Position numbers and translations under genes: made by a program. From positions 42,351,782-42,415,781 of the forward strand of contig NC_085868.1 in assembly GCF_034702125.1 (NCBI RefSeq): a stretch of 64,000 nucleotides of DNA, in the 5' to 3' direction. The notes under the pieces are model-generated. The model made no database searches. It saw nothing but the letters and a program-made list of their open reading frames with translations, and was not told the origin of the DNA. Below, piece by piece: positions 34,112-53,623 of the stretch (its first letter is position 1; each line of letters begins with the position of its first letter). The stretch is from Engraulis encrasicolus. Taxonomy: Eukaryota > Chordata > Actinopteri > Clupeiformes > Engraulidae.

Positions 34112-35340
34112 GGCCTATTGTTATCAAATGTTCATTTTTAACACGTGGTGAATTCAGGTAAATTGGACCGCTTTCATACTAGGCCTACCTTTACTGTTAA
34201 ATATTTATGTTTGACATCAAATTGTAAAAAAAAAAAAAATGCCTGTAACCAGTTAATACATAATCATCTCTGTCCCCCTATACTTAACAAAGTGTCCCGC
34301 TCAACCTTGAGTTTTGCTGAAGAAGATACAAAATACTGTTCAAAATTGCCTCTCAGATTAAGAGAGAGCAGTCCTCCAGGAATGGTACCCCAACTAATGA
34401 GGCAGTACTCTTAATAGCAGTAGACTGTAGGCTAAATCATGTCACTGTACCCTCATGTATCAGTAGGCCTACCTAAAAAGGGTCAAGTTTATTTTGTTTC
34501 ATAGTAAACTTTGGTCATAGCAGCCCTACCTATCTTTGCATTAATATCCAAAAAGGCAAGTCAATGTGGTTTTAGCACCAGCTGTAAAACGTATTTAATC
34601 AGGCCAGGGAACAAGCCGCCAGCCAAAGCAAAAAGCCAAATGCAGACCTCTTGCAGCATGTTCATAGTGAAGACAAGTAGAGAAATGGCTCACACCCAAA
34701 TAAACTCTAAACCCAAATCAACTTGTGGTAACAGTAGCCATGACTATAACAGCAGATGGGTTTTTATTTTATTGATAACAGAGAAACCAGTCATCATTGA
34801 CAGGCTTATTTTACATTGGCCTTCACCTATATGACATAACCTTTTGCTTCTTTATATAGGTAATTGTTTATGCTCAACCCTGTAGCCTTTTTTTAGATAG
34901 AAATAAAGTTTACTATCTTAACTAGGCCTATATTACGTGGTAATACAGGAATCATATATATAGCCTACCAGAGACTTTATACTGTAGCTTACATAGTCTC
35001 GGATCGCTCATGAACGTGACCTACCATTATAACCAGAGGCGCATCTTGCCACCAGGCAAGGCAGGCAGCCGCTTGGGCCCCCCAAGCCCCTATATGGTGA
35101 ATAACAGCTCACGCTTTACTACAGTAATGGCAATTTTGTTTCAAATGTTCATCCCTTTGAATTTTCGCTTGGGGCCCCACATGAACCTAGAATCGCCTCT
35201 GATTATAACTCCCAGAAGTGTTGTGAAGTAAACCACGCACGATAGTACGGTAGCCCTGGAGTGCAATCACTTTTTACATATTGTAATGCACATTAACAAG
35301 CTTGAAAACAAAATTACATTTTCATTGCACACTTACATCT
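34112..35340. other. No recognisable gene
   Basis: Short ORFs only. A degraded GCCTTGGGGCCC-type repeat lies near 35060-35200. Confidence 0.45.
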
Positions 35341-35344
35341 TTAA

Positions 35345-35695
35345 AGGGACACTGTGTGAGATTTTTAGTTGTTTATTGCCAGAATTCATGCTGCCCATTC
35401 ACTAATGTTATCTTTTTCATGAATACTTACCACCAGCATCAAATTCTAAGTATTCATTATGACTGGAAAAATTGCACTTTTCATACATGAAAAGGGGGAT
35501 CTTCTCCATGGTCCGCCATTTTGAATTTCCAAAATTTTAGCTGCAAAAATGACTGTACTTGGACCATACTAGAAAATATTTGTTTATTACTCAGTAAACT
35601 TTCATGTAAAGCTCAAATTGGGCAATAGGCAGCCCAGTTTCAATGAGCAGCATAGTTGCAGTACCTTTTTTGACCATTTTCTGCACAGTGTCCCT
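35345..35695. mobile_element. TTAA-flanked MITE, second copy of the 5764-6101 family
   Basis: TTAA at 35341-35344 and 35696-35699. The ends AGGGACACTGTG and CACAGTGTCCCT are perfect inverted repeats. Confidence 0.88.
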
Positions 35696-36396
35696 TTAAA
35701 AAACTAATTCCTATTTCATAAAACACATTAGCAAATGTAAAAAAACAATACAAATCTACAATACACAAAACATTTAAAAATGATCTGACAAAACACAATT
35801 TATACAAAACACATTAACACGCTTGAAAAAAAACCCACACATTTATTTACTTAAATTACACGCTAACACAAAAAGACCATTTCATTTGCAAATGTGAAAG
35901 CATTTTTAAAACAGATTTCTTACACAACAAAAATATTTCTTGCAGAAGTAGATTGACCTAAACTGCATAGAGGCTCCAGTAGACTTCCATATTCTTTGCC
36001 TACAGACGGAAGCAGGAAGTGACAGACAGGAAGTAGGGAGGAGGTTCATTCAACAGGCTACTGAGGCTAGATTAAGAGCAACTTGATATGTATTAAGTTC
36101 ATTATGTCTAACTGTTTAACTTAAACACTTAGTGGTTTCTTTTGCCTTTAGACATGTAAAAGTTTTTATCTTTTACGTGACATGTTTCGACGGTATTACT
36201 TCAGTCTTCATCAGAGGGTCACTGTGATGTTGATGAGTGACGTGCTTTAAAAACAGCTGATGTTGTTGTGGAGGTGTGACCTCCCTGTCAATAACAAAGA
36301 CATACAAGAGCAATAAAGGAGAGAGCCACACAGGAGAACCTCAAATCAGCAATAACTGACCACTGTAGGAGGGAAAATCACATCATGGACTGAGAC

Positions 36397-36552
36397 AAGA
36401 CAAAAGTCACACAGCAAGAGAACATCAGATACCACCGCTGGATTAAGGAGTCTATGGAGATCAGAAAGCGTAGCCCAAGTACCATGAACAGGGATGAGGG
36501 GGCATACATGCTCTCACACACCTGGACCACCATCCTAAGAGGACAACTCTAA
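36397..36552 (+). pseudogene. C-terminal remnant of Penelope-like protein
   Basis: The open frame contains ENIRYHRWIKESMEIRKR and then STMNRDEGAYMLSHTW before a TAA stop at 36550-36552. Arg/Lys-rich helix followed by MNRDEG is the pattern at the end of Penelope-like polyproteins, after the endonuclease domain. Upstream the frame is closed by a TGA, so nothing more of the protein is intact. Confidence 0.7.
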
Positions 36553-36658
36553 CAGCAGGAGGTGTGACCAACCTGTCATTATTGACAGGGAGGTCACACC
36601 TCCACAACAACATCAGCTGTTTTTAAAGCACGTCACTCATCAACATCACAGTGACCCT

Positions 36659-36722
36659 CTGATGAAGACGGAAGTAATACCGTCGAAACATGTCAGGTAA
36701 AAGATAAAAACTTTTACATGTC
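36659..36722 (+). ncRNA. Hammerhead-ribozyme-like core
   Basis: CTGATGA (36659-36665) is followed by GACGG pairing with CCGTC (36667-36671 and 36680-36684), then GAAA (36685-36688). ACATG (36688-36692) can pair with CATGT (36717-36721), and the next base C36722 is the expected cleavage position. One extra A lies between CTGATGA and stem II, and stem I pairing is weak, so catalytic activity is doubtful. Confidence 0.4.
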
Positions 36723-36952
36723 TTAAGGCAAAAGAAACCACTAAGTGTTTATGAGCAACTATGATGACAATATAGACACACTAATATCTTTTAGGGACAT
36801 CGGGTGTATTGAAGGGTGCTAAAACAAACATTTCGCGGAGACTAGTTCACCACGCATCCAGACAGAAATGAATGCTAAATAAATAAACTTGAAACTTGAA
36901 GCATATGATGACATTAAAGTAATCTAATATGAGCATTGTTGACTACAACAGC

Positions 36953-37120
36953 CACAGTCATGGGTAAGTGGTTATGGTGTCAGACTTGCAGCCCAAAGGT
37001 TGCCAGTTCAACTCCTGACCCGCCAGGTTGGTAAGGGGGAGCAATTAACCAATGCCCTCCCCCATCCTCCTCCATGACTGAGGTATCCTGAGCATAGCCT
37101 ATGTAAAACTATTGCACAGT
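36953..37120 (+). mobile_element. tRNA-derived SINE
   Basis: It starts GTCATGGGTAAGTGGTTATG (box A region) and has GGTTGCCAGTTCAACTCC (box B). The body CCGCCAGGTTGGTAAGGGGG and CCATCCTCCTCCATGACTGA is typical of a widespread teleost SINE type. Confidence 0.7.
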
Positions 37121-37129
37121 CCTGTCCAG

Positions 37130-37960
37130 TGCAGTTTTTAGGTCTACACATCTATGAACTGCACATTTTATAACAATTCTATAGTATATACTGTATATAT
37201 ATATTTGTCTTGCGTTTTGGGAGTACAATAAACACTTGGACAGACAATTACAATAGTACACAAAGACAAGACGAGACTATAAAACAAACAAAACATACGA
37301 AGTAGACTAAAATAAAAAATAAAATCCTATATACAATTACTGTAGTACATTAATTCTGTCTGAACTTAACTTATTTAAAAGTTGTATGCTTCTAGGCACT
37401 AAAGATGTTAACCCTCTATTTGTTTTAAAGAAGGGTAACCTGAGGCCTAGGAATTTTGAATTAATCTTAAAGTAGTTTATAATTTCATTTGATGATGTTT
37501 TGTTTGGTCATAGACTGGCATTGCTACTCTTCATTTGGCTGTACTGTTAAAATGCAAACAAAAACAAAACTAGAAATGCACTCAGAGAGCGCAGACCTCC
37601 GCCAAGGAAGTTCAGTTCCTTTTTAGACACATTAGATAGGCTATGTGTGTCATGATGTGGTGTCATTCATGTAGATGTAGACCTGTTCAGAAAATTGAAC
37701 CGTGAAGTTGTAACCAAATTATATCTGTCTCCATTATAATTACCATGTCCTCTGGTTAGCTGTGGCCTGCTTAGTTCACCTGTGATTGTGGTAGGCCTAT
37801 TGGCAAAGTGATTGTCTGTGATTTGCAAATGCTTATTGAAGCTCACAGGTTGCTATTTGTCACATTTTTAACATTTTTTTTAAAAACCATGATAGACAAA
37901 ATGCCTTTAAAACCTATCCCAAATCCAGAGAAAACATGGTTGTCAAGTGTACTACATCCC
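37130..37960. other. No recognisable gene
   Basis: AT-rich, with a segment near 37570-37615 (GAGAGCGCAGACCTCCGCCAAGG) that looks like a common repeat fragment. No exon supported. Confidence 0.4.
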
Positions 37961-37967
37961 TCCCAGA

Positions 37968-38626
37968 TCCGCTTTTCACAGAGGCTAATATCTTTTAATA
38001 GTCCAACTATTTATACAATTCTTGTTAGGACGTAGCCTAGTTTATTTGCATGTTTCACGGATAAATTTTGACTCTTTGAGGGCGTCGCTGAGTTCACTGA
38101 CGCTGTCATTCCATAACCTCAAACGTTGCCAATATGATTTTCTGGTTATTACATACAATTTAATTTCCCTTTTAACAGATGACTTGCTCATGGATCCATT
38201 AATTCATCCCATGTTTGTTCACCAACTAGGCCTAGTTGAAAACTTTACTTCGAGCTTGAAAGACGTGCCCCCTTTTATTTCCTTAGTTGCCAACGTCTGC
38301 AAAAGCACAGAGTAGGCAACTGGCAGCGACAATGTTGCCGGTAATTTCGCCATCATTTTTTTTTTTAGTCAGAAGATGGAGTACATGGATCAATCATCAA
38401 TCATAGACCTACTGAATTACAGTATATATACAGGCCTATATTTAACAGGGTCATGTTTTTTTTAAGAGATAATTAAAATTGGGATAGAATGAGGTAGGAG
38501 GATTTGGAAAGCTATTGCGGGGAGCGTTGTGCGCGTGTGTCTGATGCTTTTTTTTCTGATGCTTACGGGGACTTCACGTTTCACAGAGGTAGTAACTCTT
38601 TGAATAGCCCAACTAGGCCTATTTAT
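37968..38626. repeat. Tandem duplication around the foldback element
   Basis: CACAGAGG..AGTAACTCTT-like sequence, a TAGTCCAACTA phrase and ATTTATAC occur at 37975-38020 and 38582-38626. The continuation ATTTATACAATTCTT recurs at 39583-39597, past the insertion. The second copy was thus split by the foldback element. Confidence 0.6.
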
Positions 38627-39574
38627 GGGGCACCGTTTGTAAAGCTGACTGTGACTGTGCTGAAAATGTCATTAAAATTTTGTCACATTTAGCTTAAAAC
38701 AGTGTTATAAAAATGGTGTGAATTTTTCAGACTCCCATTTTTACACATTTAGAACAATAAAAGTTAAATCTAAATAATGTATACAAATGTTAAATCTAAA
38801 TCTAAATAATACATAGAAATGTTTAATCTAAATGCTAAATCTAAATCTTAAATCTAAATCTAAATGTTAAATCTAAATGTCTAAATGTTAAATCTAAATC
38901 TAAATGTTAAATCTAAATGTTAAATCTAAATGTTGAATGTAAATGTTAAATCTAAATGTTACATCTAAATATCAAAATCTAAATAATACATCTACATCAA
39001 GTGTTAAATATACACTTAAATCTAAATGTCAAATCTGAATCTATATGTTAAATCTAAAAGTTGAATCTAAACCTAAATGCTAAACCTAATTGTTAAATCT
39101 AAATATCAATATTCAGATTTAACATTTACATTTGACATTTAGATTTAACATTTAGGTTTAGATTTAACATTTAGATTTAAATTCCACATTTAGATTTCAC
39201 ATTTAGATTTAGATTTAGCATTTAGATATAACATTTAGATTTAGATTTAACAATTAGATTTAACATTTAGATTTATATTTAACATTTAGATTTAAGATTT
39301 ATATTTAACATTTAGATTTAGATTTATTATTTAGACTTGACATTTAGATTTAACATTTTTATATATTATTTAGATTTATATTTAACATTTAGCTACATTA
39401 TTTAGATTTAACATTTGTTGTTCTAAATGTGCAAAAATGGGAGTCTGAAAAATTCACACCCTTTTTAAAACACCATTTTAAGATAAATGTGACATAATGT
39501 TGATGGAATTTCAGCTAAATGTGACAAAATCTTGCTGAAATTTTCAGCACAGTCAGCTTTACAAATGGCGCCCC
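38627..39574. mobile_element. Foldback element filled with TAAATC/GATTTA units
   Basis: Terminal inverted repeats begin GGGGCACCGTTTGTAAAGC and end GCTTTACAAATGGCGCCCC. Inner arms (TTTTTCAGACTCCCATTTTT and its complement near 39433) extend the pairing to over 100 bp. The middle holds many (T)TAAATCTAAATG units on the left half and their complement on the right half, so the whole 948 bp is close to palindromic. CTATTTAT and CTTATTTAT flank it as a probable 8-9 bp target duplication. No coding capacity. Confidence 0.75.
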
Positions 39575-39869
39575 ATACTTATTTATACAATTCTTCGTAT
39601 TTCACTACTACGCTTTGCCTCGTTGAGGGCATCGCCGGATTCACCTGCTTGATGCGCTTTCTTTCATTCAATAACCAAATTGACAGAATATTCTCAATAC
39701 TATTGAAGAGGCATCCCCTGCTCCCTATTCCCTTAGGTCTATTGAAATCACTGTTCGCCGTTATGAATGTCTTCACCGTTCGTTATGAAATTAAGCTCAG
39801 CATGTTATGCTAGAATATTTTGTGCCTTCAGTGCGCTGTTAGGAATCGAACCGTTCGTTCGTTATGCAA

Positions 39870-41211
39870 TTAAGTTCAGCATAATGTTTTGTGGTACTGA
39901 TGGATAGGTGTCACAGTGTGCATTTCTTTGGTTTAATGTGTTATTTTATTTAGTTACGTTTGCAGTGCTTTGCTGTGATTTCTGTTTGCCGTGTTAATCT
40001 TTATTTTTGTGACACAACACCCAGCCGCTTCCTGAGACACTGACAAGGATTGAACAACAATGAACTGGCGTGGCTGCGATCCCCTAATTGTTTGCAGTGT
40101 CTACTAATAATTGCCAGGATCGGACAATGCCTACCCAATCAATGACTCTGAGAGAATAGTTGGCTGGACTGAATGGGCAACAGGTGGGGGTAGGCGTGTC
40201 TGTCCCTTCCCCCAGCAGAAAGATAGGGGCGACAAGCCAGAGGAGAGCAGCAGAGCGATCGGAGTTTGGAGAGCACCGGTATCTGACTGTGGTATCCACA
40301 CGGATTACACCACCGCTCTCAACATGGGATCTGGGCTGTGGTTGAGCCACACCCAGCCAATGTAAGTACGCTTCCGACCGTACTTACTTGTCTGTTGGCT
40401 GTATGAGAAACTTGCTACTGCTGAGACAGTCTCTCTTTCTCTTCCCCCCCTCGGAGGCATCGTCCTGGCCAGCTCGACGCACGGAGGAGGAGACACCAAC
40501 TGGAAGGGACGGTAAGCCTAGCATGTTATGCTGAGCTAACTGCTACAGGCTTAGGGATCGCTGCTGCTGCTGCTTCTGCTGCTTCTGCTGTTGCTTCTGC
40601 TTCTGACCGCTTGCTTGCTGGGCTGACCGCTGCCGCTGTCTGTCTGTGTCTGTCTGCTTGCTTGCTGCTTGGTGGGCTACCTGCTGCTGCTACGCTCTGG
40701 TGGTGGGGCCTTGTTTGTTTAGGGTTTGGACTTTTATTGCATGGACTGCGATTTTCAATATAGGGCATTTTAGGTAGGCCTACATGTGCTTTTGGATTTT
40801 GTAATAATAATAAATGTATTAAAACTTATACGAAACAGATGTTTGTCTTCTCACTATCCTCCACACCACACATGCAAACTTGTCTGGTCACTGACAAACT
40901 GTAAGAAAACCAGAAAACCAAGGTGACATATGCTATGGCTTCAATGCACTGTGAAGCAGCAAATCGCCACGGACTATGAACTAGTTGCAATTCGCGCGCA
41001 CCTTTCCCTAAGCATTTACGAATGTTTTGTGACCGCATTGTGAACTTCAACAACCTGCAATGGTGCTTGTTGAAAGCGAGCCGTATGCAAAATACTTTAC
41101 TCACATGGGCCATTTGATAGTGGTTGGTGTATGCGCTCTCGGCAAAGACAGTCAGTCCCTTGGGCCGGTCTCACGAACTTGGAGGAAATAGATGGGACGT
41201 GCGGGGTGTGG

Positions 41212-41242
<31 letters not shown>

Positions 41243-42170
41243 TGTGTGTGTGTGTGTTATTCTTGCCGCGTTGCGTTTCACAGAGGCTGCTTCAGTGCGC
41301 TGTGAAGCAGCAATTAAATCACCAAATAACCACGGACTACCGGTATGTGGCAGTCTTAAGACAATCCCTTCAGAATTGTCCAACTCACCCTCGTGCACCC
41401 CGTGGTTGTGTACCAAATACGTGCGCTGTGGGCTCACGTGGGCTATAGGCTTTGATAGTGGTTGGTGTAAGCACTGTCACGGCAAAGACAGTCCCTTGAA
41501 AATTTTCCAATTCACCTAACACCCAGTGGCAGTCCGCGAAGGTGCCAGGACACCCGTGACGTAGTTGGTGACCAGTGCTGATTTCACCTCGTGCATCTTG
41601 CTGCTAATGACACTCTGACAGGTGCAGCAGGACGTTTTATACTCGCTGGGACGTGACGTCATCACACCCTGTCCAGTTTCGGTCAGAGCCCTTTATAAGA
41701 GCTCTAATTCGGTTTGATGACTTTGCCATTGTGACATGGCGCAAGAGGCAAGGTGCAGCGAACGAACGAATGAACGCGCGCATGCACGCACACAACAAAC
41801 TCGCAGCATCACATAACCTCCTGGCATGTGCATGGAACGAACAAACAAACACAGAAATCGGGCGATCACATAACATCCTTGGCGGAGGTAAAAATGATAT
41901 GCACTTTCATGAATAGTGCTTGGAAATACTGCAAATATGTGAAAATCAAAAAAGGGTGGACTGTTCTTTTAAGGCTCTCTGTACTGTCATAGCAATGTTA
42001 TTATGATGTAGTTGAGTATTTTCAGCCAATAGTGAATAGGCCCGCCGGCGACCCCATCTGCAGCAAGAGGCTAGTTTAATTTCTGGTGGAATAGACAGTG
42101 TGGGGGATCTTTCTTACATTTGAAAAGCACACATTAACAAATGCCTGTAGCCTATGTTCTGTCAGTTAGA
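39870..42170. other. No gene I can support; simple-sequence patches
   Basis: A (GCT/TTC)n-like patch at 40560-40610, short (GT)n at 41212-41257 and an AACGAACGAA patch near 41760. Two related stretches (near 40935-41030 and 41285-41400) share AGTGC.CTGTGAAGCAGCAA and CCACGGACTA phrases, so this is partly duplicated DNA. A possible donor (ATGTAAGTA near 40363) is not backed by a matching acceptor or domain. Confidence 0.4.
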
Positions 42171-42178
42171 GGCTCACC

Positions 42179-42518
42179 AGGTCCGTAGCCAGGGAGGGTT
42201 CGAGGGGTTCGTTCGAACCCCCCCTCCCGTCCCCCAACCCCACTCGAACCCCCCAACACTGGGCCAACAATGAAAATAGCTGTCAGATAGCAGTAGTTTG
42301 AAGCAATTCATGTCCATTTATGTTATGAATGGGGAGCAACAGACTAACAATTAAGGACAGCAACAGACTCACAGCAAACTCATAATGAATAAAATATGTC
42401 TAAATTAAAATATTTGAAGTGTGCTCGTGTATTTGGGGACATTGGAATAGGGAGCCAAATGAAGTCCACTTTCTGGGGGGAAAAGATCTCCCCCTACCAC
42501 AAGGCTGGCTACGGGCCT
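42179..42518. mobile_element. MITE inserted exactly at a splice donor
   Basis: GCTCACC occurs at 42172-42178 and 42519-42525. The ends AGGTCCGTAGCC and GGCTACGGGCCT are inverted repeats. GCTCACC is the minus-strand donor GGTGAGC of the neighbouring tail exon, so the duplication keeps a donor next to the exon. Confidence 0.85.
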
Positions 42519-42524
42519 GCTCAC

Positions 42525-50602
<8,078 letters not shown>

Positions 50603-50905
50603 GTTGGTGAACTTCAGGTCCTGTAAGATTAACATGAAACAATGTGGGTTTAGGTGCATTGTTCAAGGGAACTTACAACCATGGATGGAGGTGTAGGGAG
50701 ATGTAAAGGTGGGATTCAAACCTGCACATCTGGTACAACTGTACATGTGATCTTAAAAGTCATCAATCACTAAAAATGTGCACTTTTTTGGTGCAGATCA
50801 TATAGCCAATAACAACTGTCATAGACCCCAAAACCACATGCAGGCAATGACTAAAATGGGTAGGCTACATTTGAAAACCAATATGCTGTGCACAGAAGCT
50901 TTATC

Positions 50906-51227
50906 GGGAGTCTGTCTTCCCACAGCCCATTGGTCCCACATCACTAAGACTTTTAACATGAATTTTTAGGCCCATTGGTCCCACAGCCCATTGGTCCCAC
51001 AGCTTATACCTACTGGCCCATGTTCCCACATTTCTAAGAATTGATTCAAATGTAGGCCCTATGTCCATGGCATGGAGAAAGGCATGTTCTCTAAGTTTAC
51101 TCGGAAATGTGGGAACATGGAGTTGTGGAAAAGAACATAGAGCAGCAGGAATAAGCTGTGGGACCAATGGGCTGTGGGACCAATGGGCCATGGGACCAAT
51201 GGGCTGTGGGAACATAGAGCTGACCCC
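50906..51227. mobile_element. hAT-like MITE with exact 8-bp duplication; empty site known
   Basis: GCTTTATC lies at 50898-50905 and 51228-51235. The ends contain tandem inverted CCCATTGGTCCCACAG units, as at 4845-5222. The matching site in copy 1 (21309-21316) has a single GCTTTATC and no insert. Confidence 0.94.
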
Positions 51228-51235
51228 GCTTTATC

Positions 51236-51320
51236 AAGTCAAGTCAAGTCAAGTAGGTTTTATTGTCAATTTCTTTACATGCACTGGTCATACAAAGAAT
51301 TTGAAATTACATTTCTTGCT
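51236..51320 (+). mobile_element. Retroposed repeat with (AAGTC)n end
   Basis: It starts AAGTCAAGTCAAGTCAAGTA and continues TTTTATTGTCAATTTCTTTA, the reverse of the repeat at 47455-47553. The following 51320-51640 has repeated CATAGACAGTA phrases that may belong to it. Confidence 0.6.
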
Positions 51321-51751
51321 TTCCCATACAGACATAGACTAATCTAGGTAAGGACATAGACAGTATAGACATAGACAGTACTTATACATGGACTTAAGAC
51401 AGTATGGACATAGACAGTGCTCATACAGACATTTAAAGTGCAAGACTGGACAACAGAAGACTTGTAGAGGACATACATTAAGAGGTATTTGTTGTGCTTT
51501 TGTGCTTTTCCTAAAAAAAGTCCTTTATAGCGTTCTGACATGGTAATAGTAGCATTTTGAAGAAAATAAATATTAAAATCAAATAATATTATCAATGGTA
51601 AATTAATTATTATTATTATTATTAATAATTTTTTTTTTTTTAAACAAATCTTACCTACACTGGTACAACTGATACAACTCGTAGGGGTCATATTGTATAA
51701 TTGTAGATGTCATGTTGTATATATTTAAAAGTTATATTTAAAACTTCTTAC

Positions 51752-51830
51752 CTGCCTCTTGAGTGCCCTGTAGAAATGGTGCTGCAGAAATGAACGTCTC
51801 TAATAAGAAATCACGCTGCAGAAATGAAAG
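51752..51830 (-). other. Copy 2 first (5' UTR) exon, approximate start
   Basis: Donor GTAAGAAG follows CAAGAGGCAG ending at 51752. The upstream limit is inferred from the TATA-like box. Confidence 0.6.
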
Positions 51831-51847
51831 TCTGTAATAAGGAACTA

Positions 51848-51860
51848 GACTTTTATCTAG
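51848..51860 (-). promoter_or_regulatory. TATA-like box of gene copy 2
   Basis: Minus-strand CTAGATAAAAGTCTAG, itself a small palindrome around the box, conserved with copy 1. A TTCCTGTGT phrase just upstream could bind ETS-family factors, which is a guess. Confidence 0.45.
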
Positions 51861-52125
51861 TCCCTCTGCAGACACTAACACAGGAAGACACAGCGACAAA
51901 CTACCCACATGGACAAAACGTAACACATCAACATTTGAAATGTGACTGTCAGGAAATTGTATATCCTCATTTTTTATGAATAACCTACATCATAAGTCAG
52001 TTAGTGATTTAAAAAGTGTTACCCAGGGTTTGTGTGAAGTTTAGCAGTACATTATTCTATTTGTCAATTTGACATGGCAATAATGAAAAAATGCCTTTAA
52101 TTCCCCATTTTCAGTCATCTTTGCA

Positions 52126-52137
52126 GAGACAGAGAGA

Positions 52138-52189
<52 letters not shown>

Positions 52190-52210
52190 GAGAGAGACAG
52201 AGAGAGAGAG
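52126..52210. repeat. (GA)n tract
   Basis: GA dinucleotides with CA interruptions. A much shorter GAGA run is at the matching place of copy 1 (21856-21870). Confidence 0.95.
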
Positions 52211-52308
52211 AATATTTTGAGGAACTGAAAAAGGAAGACATGAAAAACTGTGGTGGCTAACCACCATCTAATTTTAATGGAGCATTAACCCACAGACAGC
52301 ATGGGTAA

Positions 52309-52330
52309 CACACACACATACACACACACA

Positions 52331-52381
<51 letters not shown>

Positions 52382-52384
52382 CAT

Positions 52385-52468
<84 letters not shown>
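52309..52468. repeat. (CA)n tract
   Basis: CA dinucleotides with CG and one TCATG interruption. Confidence 0.95.
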
Positions 52469-52472
<4 letters not shown>

Positions 52473-52529
52473 CAATCTCACTAAACTGACCACAACCAAA
52501 TGAACTAAATGCACTCACGCACACACACT

Positions 52530-53136
<607 letters not shown>

Positions 53137-53139
53137 GAG

Positions 53140-53620
53140 TATGGCAACCTGACCAAAGCCCGACGGGCCGGACTCGGACAATTTAAAAAATATATATCTG
53201 TCGGACTTGGGTTGGACTGGTGCACATTAAGTTTTAATACCTGCCCCACCAAAATGCGACTCAAAGAAGAAAACAAAAAACTTGAGGGAAATAGTAATAA
53301 TAATAATAAAAGTAAACAATAAGTACGGATAGTGTATTGGGATAAACCATTTGAAACACAAGTTGAAAAGCTACTCTATTAAGTTACAGTTTTAAATGCA
53401 ATACAATACAATAACAGAGCATGTTAGTAGGTATTTATATAGCGCAGTATCACAACTACTGTATGAAGTGCTTTCAAATATTATGACCAAAGTTGGCTGC
53501 CCAACTAATTTGATATCTGAAATATAATTTGAAAACTAACTGTAATGTGTGTGAGATTGCATTGGAAAGGGTTTCTTGTTGTGAAAAAAGTGCAATTTAA
53601 ATTGTGTAACTGCTGAGATG
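53140..53620. other. No recognisable gene
   Basis: AT-rich; no exon seen. Confidence 0.5.
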
Positions 53621-53623
53621 GTA

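Larger units (their letters stand above)
36122..36751 (+). mobile_element. Penelope-like element 3' fragment between inverted terminal arms
   Basis: Arms at 36122-36294 and 36579-36751 are near-identical in inverted orientation. Between them lies the end of a coding frame (below) typical of the C-terminus of Penelope-like elements. The arms carry CTCTGATGAAGAC...GTCGAAACATGTC, the hammerhead-like terminal motif of such elements. An inverted terminal copy upstream of a 5'-truncated body is a usual arrangement for the family. Confidence 0.75.

Noticed and set aside
38760..39420. CRISPR-like array of short repeats
   Set aside because: The TAAATC units have no unique spacers of constant length, the halves are inverted, and the DNA is from a vertebrate.
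40111..40365. Possible first exon ending at ATGTAAGTA
   Set aside because: A donor-like string alone; no matching acceptor, domain or repeat-free context.
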